A DNA stretch of 64,000 nucleotides from Tubulanus polymorphus (GCF_964204645.1 NC_134026.1:17378650-17442649), one strand, 5' to 3'; numbered from the stretch's first letter, positions 23,111 through 40,954 are shown. The notes: generated from the letters alone by a model not told the origin. Numbers and translations: made by a program.

Positions 23111-23140
23111 TATAAAATGCATCAAAATGCTTCAACTTCA
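23111..23140 (+). promoter_or_regulatory. TATA/Inr core promoter
   Basis: TATAAAA at 23111-23117 lies 29 bases before the A of a consensus initiator TCAGTTC (A at 23140). The spacing is canonical for RNA polymerase II. Confidence 0.55.
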
Positions 23141-23818
23141 GTTCATTTTCTTCTACAAACACGGCAGCTTGTAAGTATTAATTCTCGGTACGCATGTAAA
23201 AAAAATAATTCTCAGGAGCAGATACAAATACAAGGGGGTATACTTCCTTAATTCAAACGTTATTTTAGATAATCCAGGGTGGAGATTGTGTCAATATATC
23301 TCAAGAAATGGAACCATTTTCAATAACCCCAGGTAAGAACAATTATGATTCCGTCACTGTTTCATAGGATTGTCATTGACAGACAATCAAATCCAGTTCA
23401 CATTGATTTTAACGAAGCATGTGCGATTGCCACTCGTCAAGAGATTTAATTTTGATTGAAATAACTTGCGCACTGAGACATTATGACATTGACTGAAATG
23501 TACTGGGTGTATTGTCAATGTTTCTTGGTGTAAATCAGTTCTTTTACTACTAATCCAACAACTTGAAGAAGACTGTAGCACAGCAGTTCACGTCATAGAT
23601 GAAATGCCAAAAAAGGTAATGAAATTCTTTCCGCAAAACCTAACATACGCTAGTCGTGTGATTTTGATTATGATAATCCAACAGAAAGAATAAAATAGGT
23701 TTTATGAATAAAATCAATCCATCAAATATTTGCTCATTCGCAGAATTGAAGTGAATTCGTGCACATGTTGTACGAATCTTTACCCCAGAAATACACACAG
23801 CATTCTAATACAGACGCT
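23140..23818 (+). CDS. Multi-exon small-ORF or non-coding transcript
   Basis: Downstream of a TATA/Inr promoter are four small exons bounded by good sites. Exon 1 is 23140-23170 (donor GTAAGT). Exon 2 is 23269-23332 (acceptor TTATTTTAG, donor CAG|GTAAG). Exon 3 is 23539-23615 (donor AAG|GTAATG). Exon 4 is 23744-23818 (acceptor TTCGCAG, donor GTAAGT). Exons 2 and 3 share one phase-consistent frame. With ATG at 23308 in strong context (GAAATGG), it runs MEPFSITP, continues VLLLIQQLEEDCSTAVHV, and stops two codons into exon 4: a 34-residue product. The short length and a second frame open through exons 2 and 4 leave the coding assignment uncertain. It could be a long non-coding RNA or the 5' part of a larger gene with different splicing. 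Confidence 0.4.
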
Positions 23819-24059
23819 GTAAGTTAGGTTCAAACTTCTTTAACGAAAGAATGACAAAATCATCTAAAAGATGTTGACAAATGAACGTAAATAGCTCTAA
23901 CCCTAAATTGGAAGTACTTACGGAAAAACACTAGATAATTGTGCAATGTACAATCTGAATTTTCAATTTATTTCATTGAAGCAGACAAAAGGCTACCTAC
24001 TTTCCCTACTTAAAGTATTATCTAGATAGTACCATGTGTCCATGATATTCATCCATAGA

Positions 24060-24385
24060 CATTTACAGCCTCGTCTAGACTCGCTTCTTAGACCCTGGAT
24101 ATGCATCTACACTACGCTAAAGACACGGGTTCAATGCATAGTTTACCGTAAAACCCGCGTTACAAAAGGGTACACTCCGAACTGAACCTGAAAAGCCCGT
24201 GTTTAATGGAGCGTTCGAGCTCCACAATTGACATTGAACTTGAACTATGGATGTGGATCCATACTACCGAATCCGAGTTAAGTGCAGACGCTACTCGGTG
24301 CGAAACCGCGTACGTCGAAACCCGGGTTCAAGGAGCTGGTGTTCGCAGCGAGTAGCGTCGGTAGTATGAATCCATCCTAGTAATC
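24060..24385. mobile_element. Inverted-repeat cluster, probable MITE remnants
   Basis: TGGATCCATACTACCGA at about 24258 pairs with TCGGTAGTATGAATCCA ending near 24375, and GACGCTACTCGG pairs with CGAGTAGCGTC inside. A weaker relative lies at about 24095-24120. CG-rich compared with its surroundings; no coding. Confidence 0.5.
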
Positions 24386-24960
24386 CGCAAAATCAGTTTT
24401 AATGTCATTGGTACATTTCACGCAAATTTAATAGTACCAGCCGATGACTACGGATCATTGGATTGGCTCGCATCCCAGCATTTTGACTAGAATTGTCTAG
24501 AATCATCAGATGTCAGTGACGTAAAATCAATGCTCTATTCGGGTTTTGGTATAATGTTTAGATGGCATCATTAAACCATATGCCTTTTGAACATGATACG
24601 AACAATTCTAAATCAACAGCAAACAAAAGAAATCATTATGTGCGTTGCAGTGCGTCTAGTTCAAGTTGATTGAGTTTGGTTTTCAGGGTCGTAAAATGAA
24701 AAAGCGACACATGTGTTTGAATTACATGTTCAAATGGCAGTTTGAGCGTGCGATCGAATCCCCATGGTCCCGATAATCTCTGGCCTCAACCCTTCCATCG
24801 CAGAAAGGAAAACTTTGGACCTGCTTATAATATGGTTTGAGCTATAAGAAGGGCGTGTACTTCCGGGTGCAAAAAAATTATACATATATATCCGATATTG
24901 ATATTTCAAACTCAAAATGCCTAACTATTGGGTGTTTTTCAAATGAAATGCACAATGACG

Positions 24961-25830
24961 TCACTGTCGGCGACCTCGTCTCCGTCCACGATACTTTATT
25001 GTTTTTGTAGAGCACTCACAGCAGATAGTTATTCGTTCTCGAACATATTCCCATACTTCCTCGAAAGTAGTATTAAATCCTATCCTCGGTACCGGCTGAC
25101 ACCGGACAGGATCTCTTTTTAGAACTTTTATCACATAATATCTTGGTGAACATTGATACATTCCGTACATACACATTTTTTGCTGGCAACGACCTGATTG
25201 TATGTATTGTGGAAAATATCCGTCTGGCATTCTACGCCACTCTGTTTTCATTTCACAATGCCACGGTGGACGACTAGATACTAATGGTCGACCAAGAACA
25301 TTCGCCGTATCCCTGTTTGGTCGTTTTCTCTGCCTTTTGCGCCGACGCCGCCGACGCGAAGTTTTTGATCGACCTTTTATTCGCCGATTTTTTCGTTTCC
25401 GCCTATTTCTACCGTTTCTGTTACCTTTCACCATCCGCACAGTCACTTCAATTTCCTGATCCTTATTTTCGTTCATAACAGCGTTATCATTTTCACTGTC
25501 GGCGTTTTCTAATACAAATTGAACAGAGTTTGTCTGACTAGAATCGTCTACCCCTGTCGTAGGGGTTGAACCTAACTTTCCCATAGACTGCACTTCTTTA
25601 TATAGAATCTTAGACCGACTCGTTGTATCGTCCATTTGTGGCGCATTAGATGCCATTCTAGATGGGATATAATGTGGTTCCATCAGTCTCTGAAGTTCAT
25701 CTTCTGTTTTAGGAAGACATTTTCTGTCTCGGTATATAACGTGCGTCTTATTTCCAGCTTGATCCCGTGACCTAACGGATGATGCAAGAACAATCGTCGG
25801 CATTATGATAACGAAGATTATTATTTCCAT
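24961..25830 (-). CDS. Trunk/PTTH-like secreted cystine-knot ligand
   Basis: 289-residue protein, ATG at 25830 and TGA at 24961, with no intron in the coding region. Residues 1-18 form a signal peptide (MEIIIFVIIMPTIVLASS). Residues 19-135 are an acidic, Ser/Asn-rich pro-region with an NKT sequon at 27. Residues 136-170 are extremely basic, with a run of six arginines followed by KRQRKR, suitable for furin-type cleavage. The C-terminal domain starts at PWHCEMKTEW and has eight cysteines at 192, 215, 220, 227, 244, 270, 271 and 273, with motifs GYFPQYIQSGRC, YQCSPRYYVIKVLKR and ITICCEC. This spacing and the FP.Y/KVL+R words match the Trunk/PTTH (noggin-related) cystine-knot family. In insects these proteins activate the Torso receptor tyrosine kinase; the receptor in this animal is inferred, not seen. 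A sequon NTT lies at 253 in the mature domain. Orthology to a named gene is not claimed. Confidence 0.85.
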   Translation of the reverse strand: MEIIIFVIIMPTIVLASSVRSRDQAGNKTHVIYRDRKCLPKTEDELQRLMEPHYIPSRMASNAPQMDDTTSRSKILYKEVQSMGKLGSTPTTGVDDSSQTNSVQFVLENADSENDNAVMNENKDQEIEVTVRMVKGNRNGRNRRKRKNRRIKGRSKTSRRRRRRKRQRKRPNRDTANVLGRPLVSSRPPWHCEMKTEWRRMPDGYFPQYIQSGRCQQKMCMYGMYQCSPRYYVIKVLKRDPVRCQPVPRIGFNTTFEEVWEYVRERITICCECSTKTIKYRGRRRGRRQ

Positions 25831-25875
25831 AGTACAGTGATAGGAAACCAATTTGCCGTTTTGTAGGGACAGCAG

Positions 25876-25900
25876 AATCTAAAAAGACAAAACAAAGAAG
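25876..25900 (-). other. Possible 5' UTR splice acceptor of the Trunk-like gene
   Basis: On the minus strand TTTGTTTTGTCTTTTTAG ends at 25879, 48 bases before the ATG codon. The strong polypyrimidine tract suggests a leader intron; the upstream exon was not located. Confidence 0.35.
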
Positions 25901-27710
25901 ATATTCAGTTACCTACAGATATTTGTGTAGATATGATCATGCAATGATAAGTTAGATCATCGCCAATATGACCATGCTATATTGAATAAGTGAAATCATC
26001 GAAAAAAGTTTCTGAAAATCGATCCAACGAAACCAAGAGTCTAATTCAAACCATGGACTCTTCGTTTTAGAATCAATGTTCAAACGAAAGGCTGGAACAG
26101 GTGGCTTTGGTACTTTGGTCAAATTTTTAACATTTAAATCTCAATTTCTTACTTTTCTAATGATCTGCTACTTAACTGTCAAACTATGCTGTGCATTTAT
26201 CAAATATTTCAAATATTGTTCGAGACCTGCCATTAGAAAACTCCAGGAATTCTGTTACCATCATTACAAATAATTGACTATTCTTTATCATTATTATCCA
26301 ATCAGCAGGCTGTTTTATAATCATGAATGTTAAATCCACGAATTTTTCAAGGATATAATTCCAATATTTTGAATCTGCTTATAGAGTTAAAGGAACTCGT
26401 TCATTCAAATAGATTTTGGCAGGCAGGAAATATCACAATACAGTATCATAATGAAAAGCTATCCGATCCTTTTTATATAAAAGCCTTCGGATATCAGTAA
26501 CCAAAAGTGGTCTCAATGACTCGCTTTGTGTGTTTAAGTCCTATTTTAAATTTCAGAAACATAATATAGGTCATCCTTTTTAGGATCCAGTTCAAACTTG
26601 AAGACTAACCCTACAAAAAAAAGAATTGAACAATCACCATTTATCTGCTTTATTTCGAGATTCATTCAGACAAGTATATTAGCGACTATGTTTTCAATGG
26701 GCTACAACAAACTGACGGATTTATGCTTTGCAATTGATTCTATGGCTATGAAATGTCAAGTCTATTCCCAATTTACATATACATGTTTGTTACAAAATCC
26801 TCTCGTTAATACAATGCAAACTTTTATACGATTTCATTGCAGACATAATTCCAAAAACTCGTGGACATAATTTCAAAAACTCATGATACGTATTTGGATA
26901 GAATAAATACAACTATATCACCTAGTCGGACGAACACGTACGAAAACACAAGAAACGAAAAACAAACGGACGTTTTCTCTGAAGAGAACATTCGGATGTT
27001 TTTTTTTGTAGTTCCGCACGCTGCGGAAAGAAATACATTGAAACTGTTCTTCTGTTGGAATCTATTGGTGACGTACCCCGACGCATTCGAAGGGCAATCT
27101 GAGTTAACATCATTATAGATGCGCTTACGTTATTATACTCCTCCTTATTCGTTGCATTAGATCATCATATTCGTCTTAAGAAAATAGTTTGATAGCCTAG
27201 ATTCTACCCTTTTCAGTTCGACAAAACCCTGTAGTCTGGAAATGCTCACTGGATTCACATATAAGTCTACACCATTCTGTAACAATTAAAACTAATATAA
27301 ATCTTTAACGGATTTTTATCAAATAAAACGATGGTTTTATGGTTGGACTTAAGAAAAAAATAAACCGAAACAGGCTGTCATTGTCATACTTAGGGATCCC
27401 TGCATTTAAATGTATTTCACGCATCCCGACATTAATTTTTGCTTCAGAAATTTCATTCGAAGACGATATTTAATGGGGCCTGGGCACATAGCAGCTAGTC
27501 AAGGTATCGAGGTGCAAATAGTGTAATGAAATAATTCAATTGCTGTTATCAGATTTCATATGTGTTACCACGTGTTTGTTATTGTTTCTGCGAACCTCGT
27601 GAAACAGATGGCGACGTTACCACTGCAGTTATCAAAACCACGGTCTACTGATTGTCCTATCCACTGAAAGAATAGTCAGGTAGTCGCGTAAATGATAAGT
27701 CTATAGCCGC
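25901..27710. other. Intergenic, nothing supported
   Basis: Only short frames. TATATAAAAG at 26474 with a nearby TCAGT initiator is TATA-like, but the spacing of about 20 bases is too short to call a promoter. Confidence 0.35.
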
Positions 27711-28024
27711 GATCACAAGGTAATAATTTTGCCTGGGCCGAGTTGGCACGGATCAGGCCCGAGTTTTTGGCCCGTGCCTATAGGGTGCGCGTTTACACGT
27801 AAACCACTCACTCGATACTAAACAATACTTAAGCGAAGCGAAGTGAGTCACTTCCCGAGCCACTTGCCATTCACACACAATAATTTAACTCGTCACTGAT
27901 TGAAATTTGGCTTGGGCTTGGTCCGACATTCTTGGACGGGTCAAATTTGGCCTGGGCCAGACAGGCGCAGGCCCATTTGGCACTGGTGTGAACGATTGTT
28001 CCAGGCCTAATGCTCGTGTGATCA
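27711..28024. mobile_element. Inverted-repeat element (MITE-like)
   Basis: GATCACAAGG at 27711 pairs with TGTGATC ending at 28023. Internal GCCTGGGCC/GGCCTGGGCC and GGCCCGTG words are repeated in inverted order, so the whole 310 bp is loosely palindromic. Outer bases AGCCGCG/GGACCT resemble the ends of the element at 34882. No coding capacity. Confidence 0.5.
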
Positions 28025-34881
<6,857 letters not shown>

Positions 34882-35511
34882 GCCGCGTCTACACGACAAC
34901 TAGTTAGACCGGTCTAAATGGGTCCGTACCTGGTCCAGTCCAAATTTAGACCGGACCAAATTTTGGTGAGCATTCACACGGCTGTTTGAAACGCCGTGAT
35001 GAAATCGCTTGTCACCGGGCCCACAAGATGTCGCCATCTGCTAAATGATTAATTGCACCAGGATGAAGTCTTGCTTCCAGATTCAAAGTAGAGCAAGAAA
35101 TTCTTCATTTGACCAATTCGATCCTCTATCAGGACGACGGCAGTAAAACGGATGATGATCGCGATATACGATTACGAATTACGCTCCAAACATTTCCATA
35201 GAATAGGGAGGAAAAACAGTACTTAAAAATAATTACATAAACGGTAATAAAAGCATTTAGAACTTAATAAACTGGACTCACACTCTACCGCAGAGGTCGC
35301 AACATCTACCGCAGAGATTCAGAATTACGATTTAGATTACGATTTACCGGACATGGTACCAGTTTCTGTCCACACACACACACACATATTTAGACCGGTC
35401 CAAAATTTGTTCTGGACCGGGTTCGCTCTTTTAGACCGGTCTAATTTGGGACGGAATTTTTGCCCGTGTGAACGCTTAGACCGGTCTAAATTTCGTCGTG
35501 TAAACGGGTCT
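34882..35511. mobile_element. Non-autonomous inverted-repeat element
   Basis: Left end GCCGCGTCTACACGAC and right end (reversed) AGACCCGTTTACACGAC are flanked by TTAA at 34878-34881 and 35512-35515 (or TTA, depending on where the end is drawn). Multiple TTAGACCGGTCTAA palindromes lie near both ends. No transposase. A TTAA duplication would suggest piggyBac/Kolobok; TTA would suggest PIF/Harbinger. Confidence 0.65.
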
Positions 35512-35515
35512 TTAA

Positions 35516-36255
35516 TATACGCCGATTCTGAGACCTGTCCTTAGGCCTACAGAGTTCATAATTAGTGCACTATTCAATTTGGATGTTTTTTATAAGGACC
35601 GTAGGCTACCCGCACAAATTTTCGCACTAAAATAGTTCATTGACGATATTTGAGCACACTCATTATATAGGCCACACGTGGCTTATCATTACATCATCGA
35701 CTCATCTATCCTTTAATTGGTTTGTTTGTTGTTTTTTTTTATTTTGAGCGAGTGATTTTTTCAACAGAGGTGTAATGTAAAGTGTCTTAAGATTTGAAAA
35801 TTTCTTTATAGATTCGAACTCACGATTTTTTTGGTGATATGATCGACAACTTGCCAAAATCGAATCACCCGGACTCAGAGCACTATGACATTTGGGTATT
35901 CAAACATCACCTATTTTCGCAGAACGAATCTCTCAGTTTACCCCCAGACCCATCCAAATGAAGAGGTACCCACCCGTACCGCTTGCTTCGCTTGCTTCGA
36001 TGCGCATTTCCTAGTTTATTCGGGTTAGGTCTAATTCCAATTACCAAGCATATACAAGATGCATTCTGATTGGCTTATCTGACACCGCGCATGCGCACGA
36101 AAGTATGCCACTTCGAAAATCCAAAGAAAATACAGCGGATAGAACATTATTCGAACCCAGGCCATAAAATAGCAAATAGCATATAGCTCTAATCTTTTCA
36201 GTAATCTTTTTGTATGTATATAGAATTAATTCGTCAAAGTAATTATATTACTTGC
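35516..36255. other. Intergenic with a CCAAT plus NRF-1-like pair
   Basis: Mostly AT-rich. ATTGG at 36069-36073 and the palindrome GCGCATGCGCA at 36087-36097 resemble NF-Y and NRF-1 sites, as found together in TATA-less animal promoters. No exon was found beside them. Confidence 0.25.
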
Positions 36256-36640
36256 ATGACAATCTTCCATTGATTTTACAGTTGGCGTTTTACAAAATAT
36301 ACATACATATCTTTTACATTTAACTAACCCTAAGAAGCAATTTCCGTCTCTTAAACATCTGAAGAAGGAATTTTCCAATGCGCTTTAACTGATTGTTGGA
36401 TGTTCATCAAATCAGTTCTATGAATTTCTAAATGCTCGGATTATTCCAATAGTATTGGGGAATATAATTGCTTCTTGGGGTGTAATAGTGGATATAGCAT
36501 AGTAAAACATGGAATTCGAGTTACAGCTACACAAACGGTTTTCGCGTGGGGTCTGTGGCATGGTCCACCTACCACTTTCTATCATTAGGTGTATCATTTA
36601 TGCATTTCTCTTTTATCGATAATTAGGGCTTTTCCAGCCA
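36256..36640 (+). repeat. Partial copy of the repeat at 56.5-58.5 kb
   Basis: Shares CATGACAATC, AAATGCTCGGATTATTCC, AATTGCTTCTT and a TTTATGCATTTC...ATAATTAG block, in the same order, with 56511-57030. The family is unnamed; coding capacity is not visible. Confidence 0.5.
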
Positions 36641-36970
36641 AATATTTTTCATAAAATGTAACTCCTCTCAGATTCGACTACTAACAGCTTATAAACGTAA
36701 TTTTCAATTATGACAGAAATATAACTTAGCGCCTGACCATTTCGAATTTGCGAATAGTAATTTATTATGAATTAATCCCGCGTAATAACAGGGTCTAAAC
36801 GGCGACAAGAATGATAAAAAGAATCGTCATCCATTTATAAAAGTGCACCCCGAAAAGCCTAAAATTTACCGGACGACCTTGAGCGTCAAACTCAACCGTA
36901 AATCACGGATTCGGTCTAACATCGGTCCGGGTCCGTCATTTCCCGCGATCAATAACTACAACTATGGGCA

Positions 36971-37177
36971 GAGTCTCTTTTTTCTCTCATGAACCCCTTT
37001 CGATGAAGATTTGTTGGATATCATTCAATACAGTTTCAAATGGAATAGAAAACCAATGTTTAAGGTCGACTGCGAGTCCTGTCTGGTCCTTAAAAGACTT
37101 TCATCAGGTATGTACTACCAAAAATGACTGAGCTAGGCCACCCGGAATGCTCTCAAGTCGGGTTGAAATAGACATTA
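36971..37177 (+). repeat. ~170-bp dispersed repeat, copy 1
   Basis: Matches 38949-39155 in direct orientation: ACCCCTTTC, TTGGATATC, TTCAATACAGTTTCAAATG, AGGTCGACTGC, TTATCAGGTATG-type words, GAGCTAGGCCACC and GAAATAGACATTA. Copy 1 stops exactly where the inverted-repeat element at 37178 begins. Confidence 0.65.
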
Positions 37178-38441
37178 CTGTCTGTCACACATGCTCTTCG
37201 TGCGACGTTTTGGTCCGTAATTTCGTTAATAATCGGTTGATCTGTAAATATTATGCATCAATTTGTTCAGTAAGGAATTTGCATTCAGAAATAAATCATG
37301 AACTGGCAGAAATTTGTTTGTGTTTTCTTCAGCGATAGATTACCTAGCATACGCTCGCGTAATGCCGAAAAACGGCTTTTATGGCCCGTCACGTGGCGCC
37401 ACCTACTGTATTTTGATATGCTAACGAGCAGGTGATGACGTCACTGTAACGTTAAGTAATACAGAAAGTTTGGTATGATGATATGAAGTGTAAAGTTGAA
37501 GGCATGTCCTCACTACACTACCTGGACGCAAAAAAAAACTGTGTGCCAGGGTGTGTTCATGCGGTGTGGAGAAGTGTGAATTCTCCTACGGATGTCCCGA
37601 TGGCGACTATCAAGGCCCGGCTCCTGGTCCAGAGGTATCCTTTATCTGGCCTGAAATATGCGGGGAAAAATCGCAGAGAAAAATGCCCTTTATGCGACAC
37701 TGAACCCGAGACCCTAAATCACTTCCTGATGGTATGCTCGGCTCTTCAATCCAAGCGCCGACCCTATCTGGACAGGATTAAAAATGAAGCAAAATGTGAT
37801 CTACGGTTGAAAACTGAAAGTCACAAATTCATACTGACACCACACGCGTATCTAGATACTGATAGATGTCCCTTGGTCGAGAAGATTACAAGACAGATGG
37901 TATACCAACTCCACAAAACCAGATCACTAAAAGTCTCAAAACCATGATGTCGGTATTTCTATGCTCGTGCCGTCTGATATGAGAGTGAAAACGCTACTGG
38001 CTAGATTTTAAACTTCTTAATGATATATATTTTAATATACCTACTCTATTTTTATTACGGGGACCCCCCTATAGTTATCGGGTACCCCCTTTTAAGATCC
38101 CCCTTAGTTACTACTACCCCCTACTACAATGAGTGATATTACGTACAAACTCATTGGTTGGTCTGATGGTGACATCATATAGGCCGGAACTACGAGAACC
38201 AGAACAAGAACAAGTAACGTTTCCGAGCGTCCGCGGAGCGGATTTTTCAGCATTACGCGAGCGTATGCTGAGTAAACTATCGCTCATAAATGAAAACAAA
38301 AACAACTCAAGTGAAAATTGTTGTTTATTTCTGAATGCAAATTCCTCACTGAACAAATTGATGCGTAATAAAGGTAGATAAACCGATTATTAACGAAATT
38401 ACGGACCAAAACGTCGCACGGAGAGCAGGTGTGACAGACAG
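37178..38441 (+). mobile_element. TA-flanked inverted-repeat element carrying a retroelement ORF
   Basis: CTGTCTGTCACAC at 37178 mirrors GTGTGACAGACAG ending at 38441, and the arms pair over roughly 200 bp (37178-37375 with 38245-38441). Shared words are GTGCGACGTTTTGGTCCGTA, TTTCGTTAATAATCGG, AATTTGCATTCAGAAATAA and CATACGCTCGCGTAATG. TA lies immediately outside both ends, the target duplication expected of Tc1/mariner-like transposition. There is no transposase; instead the centre holds the intact ORF at 37483-37947. Confidence 0.7.
37483..37947 (+). CDS. Stand-alone ORF with RT-tail zinc-finger motif (zf-RVT-like)
   Basis: 154 residues, ATG to TGA, uninterrupted. The middle reads KCPLCDTEPETLNHFLMVC, that is C-x2-C-x7-H-x4-C, the zinc-binding knuckle found at the C-terminus of many non-LTR retrotransposon reverse transcriptases. 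It is preceded by ATIKARLLVQRYPL, which resembles the segment usually upstream of it. The polymerase itself is absent. The ORF lies inside an inverted-repeat DNA element and is therefore either a captured LINE 3' fragment or a reused DNA/RNA-binding domain. Its intact frame, against the decayed RT pieces elsewhere in the window, is unusual; recent capture would also explain it. No promoter or polyadenylation signal specific to it was identified. Confidence 0.6.
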   Translation: MKCKVEGMSSLHYLDAKKNCVPGCVHAVWRSVNSPTDVPMATIKARLLVQRYPLSGLKYAGKNRREKCPLCDTEPETLNHFLMVCSALQSKRRPYLDRIKNEAKCDLRLKTESHKFILTPHAYLDTDRCPLVEKITRQMVYQLHKTRSLKVSKP

Positions 38442-38443
38442 TA

Positions 38444-38948
38444 GGCATTAAGTGACACGGATAGCCAACAACAATCATCATTGCTTCACCGAGTATTCAT
38501 TTGCTACCATACGTACTCATATTATAAAGAAATCATGTAAAATACTTTCCCTGGTTAACGGATTCTCGCCTTAAATTGCATAGCCTAAACTCTGCTGTCG
38601 TTGTCATCAATCCGGGTCGTCAAGTGAACGCGGAAGTAAAATTCCGTATGAAAATTCCTACCATTTCTGTCCACATTACGTTGATTTGAGCCAGAAATCT
38701 TCAGGAAATGTAACCAACGTAGATTGGCCTACCAATAGAATTAATCAATTGACTCATTTTAAGGATCAAGGTTTCGTGAAATCCATTAAAGTCCTAAAAC
38801 TCGCGATAAATTGAAGCCGAAAATGATTTCAACCACCAGCCATGTTGTTTAATTAATACTAAGACACTTGTTGCAATACGTTTCCATGCCTACTGACTGA
38901 AGTTTAGTATGTAGGCATGGAAACATATTGTTAAACTTTTAAATCATG
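38444..38948. other. Intergenic, nothing recognised
   Basis: Includes a CATGCCTACTGAC.../GTAGGCATGG inverted pair near 38885-38925, otherwise featureless. Confidence 0.35.
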
Positions 38949-39155
38949 GAGTCAATTTTCTCTTTCTTTTTAACCCCTTTCAGTGAAGACTTTTTGGATA
39001 TCCTTCAATACAGTTTCAAATGTATTAAAAAATGATGTTTTAGGTCGACTGCCAGCCCATTCTGGTCCTATTAAGACCTTTATCAGGTATGCACTCCCAA
39101 AATGAGCGAGCTAGGCCACCTGATGTGCTTTCAAGTCAAGCTGAAATAGACATTA
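38949..39155 (+). repeat. ~170-bp dispersed repeat, copy 2
   Basis: Direct copy of 36971-37177, continuing past GAAATAGACATTA into unrelated sequence. Confidence 0.65.
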
Positions 39156-40569
39156 AATTTAGCGAGCCTTTGGGGGATACACCTTGAATAGATTAACGCC
39201 CTAAACGTGGTGTGTAGAGCCAAGGGAAAGCCTAAGTAGTTAGTAAGGGGCTGGGTTACACTCTGTACCACTATTTATTTCGAGTACTTTCTTTCCAGCT
39301 ATTAATCGTGGAATGAACTGGTCACTACGGTCTTCAATTCCTTTGCGGATTCTTGCAGCTGGTGGGAATATATCTAAACCACAGTGTGCAAGTGTACGTT
39401 ACAAATCAAGCTTTCTTGTCATTGGCAGTCTAAGTCGCAACCGCCTCAGATGTTGTAAATACTTGACGTTTTGGGTTTTTGTTTTTTTCTAATGCCATGT
39501 TTACAATATTTGGATTAGTAATCAGTCGTGCTAACGTACATGCAGAATTGGATTCATTGTTATTATGGGATGATAATTCATGCGCGTCATGAGTCGTGTG
39601 ACATACCTTTGATTTGAAGCTCTTACAGACTTGTTTTGGAGTAAACTGAATAGCCCTTAAAATACCAATGCCACATGGCTTAACGGTGTCTTTGCTCTGC
39701 GAGACAGTAGTAGTAGATTTTCACGACAAACGCACGATTTGAATTGGTCTCCAAAGATATCTATCATTAAGTAATTCTTACATGTGATCGCTTAATTACA
39801 GGTGGGAAGAGGTCAGATGGCATGAAAATCGACTGTGGCTGACTAATTGGTGCGAGTAGATCAGGCGTTGATGTTTCAAAAAGTGTAGCCAAAATGCTTA
39901 TATCATCAGGGATAGACAAATTATCCGAAGATTAACGAAAATTTCACCTCGTTGATCGTCAGTTGATCTTGCTGTAATTTTTTCACCTGGATAAATCAAC
40001 GCATCATTCAGTTCAAAATCTGTGTTCAGTAGAATTTCTTTCAATAAAATGAAAATTCATTTGTCAAATTTTTATGTATTCAAGATAGAATTTGAATTGA
40101 TCTTAAAACCAGAGAAAGCATTCTTCGGAAATTTAGAAAATCCTAGACTCATAATCAAATTCTGTGATCTCAGCTAAGGTCTTTTGCTCGAATCGAGCCG
40201 AGGGCTCAGGTGGATAAAATTCAATTCCTCAATATCCTATAATGCTGAGTACGATGGAGTTTACACGCTGAAAAATATTGGGCTTTGTCAGTGTAAATTT
40301 GATAAGTCAGCAATATAATGACCGCCCTGCCCCGCTGCATCTGAGACATCAACAAGTTAGACTGTATTGCTTCGATGCTTTGACTAACAGACTCCTAAGC
40401 AAGATGACCTGCAAAATCAAATGTAAATTAAAAAAGAAAACAACAATTGATAAACCAATGCCTTGCGTCTTCAAAAAAATTCTCCTGGAAATATTTCTTT
40501 TTCTGGCCACCACCTGCCTCGACACGGACTTTTTCAAGTTGATGTAGTTGCCAACATATATTCGGTATC
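39156..40569. other. Intergenic, nothing supported
   Basis: AT-rich; a pair of overlapping 60-90 codon frames near 40278-40547 on opposite strands carries no motif. Confidence 0.35.
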
Positions 40570-40790
40570 CTCAAAGCCATTTTGACTAGAATTGGTACAT
40601 CAGTACTACGTAGCAGCCCTTATGGATCCACATTTCCAGCATATTGTTGACCCAAGTTGCGCTCCTTGGAAATTGTCATATGTTATGGACGAATTAGAAT
40701 CATTTCGATGAATTTTTTATCAAGCTTCCCAGTGCGACATATGAACCAGTTAGGCAGAAACCCGTTATCGCTGATATGCAGCTATAATTA
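40570..40790 (+). repeat. Dispersed repeat with hairpin core, copy 2
   Basis: Long match to 8640-8808. Its 5' part (TTTTGACTAGAATTGGTACATCAG) also resembles 44795-44815, indicating a unit of at least 220 bp. Hairpin core at 40754-40790. Confidence 0.65.
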
Positions 40791-40954
40791 GCATAATTAT
40801 TGTGTATTAGTGATCCACTTATTGAAAATTTTAATTTTAATTTTAATTACCACGATTGGAGTCAAAATAATCGAGTAAAAGAAACCTTGAGTAAGTGCTC
40901 TTGTATCCTAATAAACCAGTCAATCAAGAGAGAAATTAGCACAGTGACTTTGTG

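Noticed and set aside
26474-26515. TATATAAAAG as a core promoter
   Set aside because: Initiator-like sites lie at about 20 or 40 bases, not the usual 28-33, and no exon follows.
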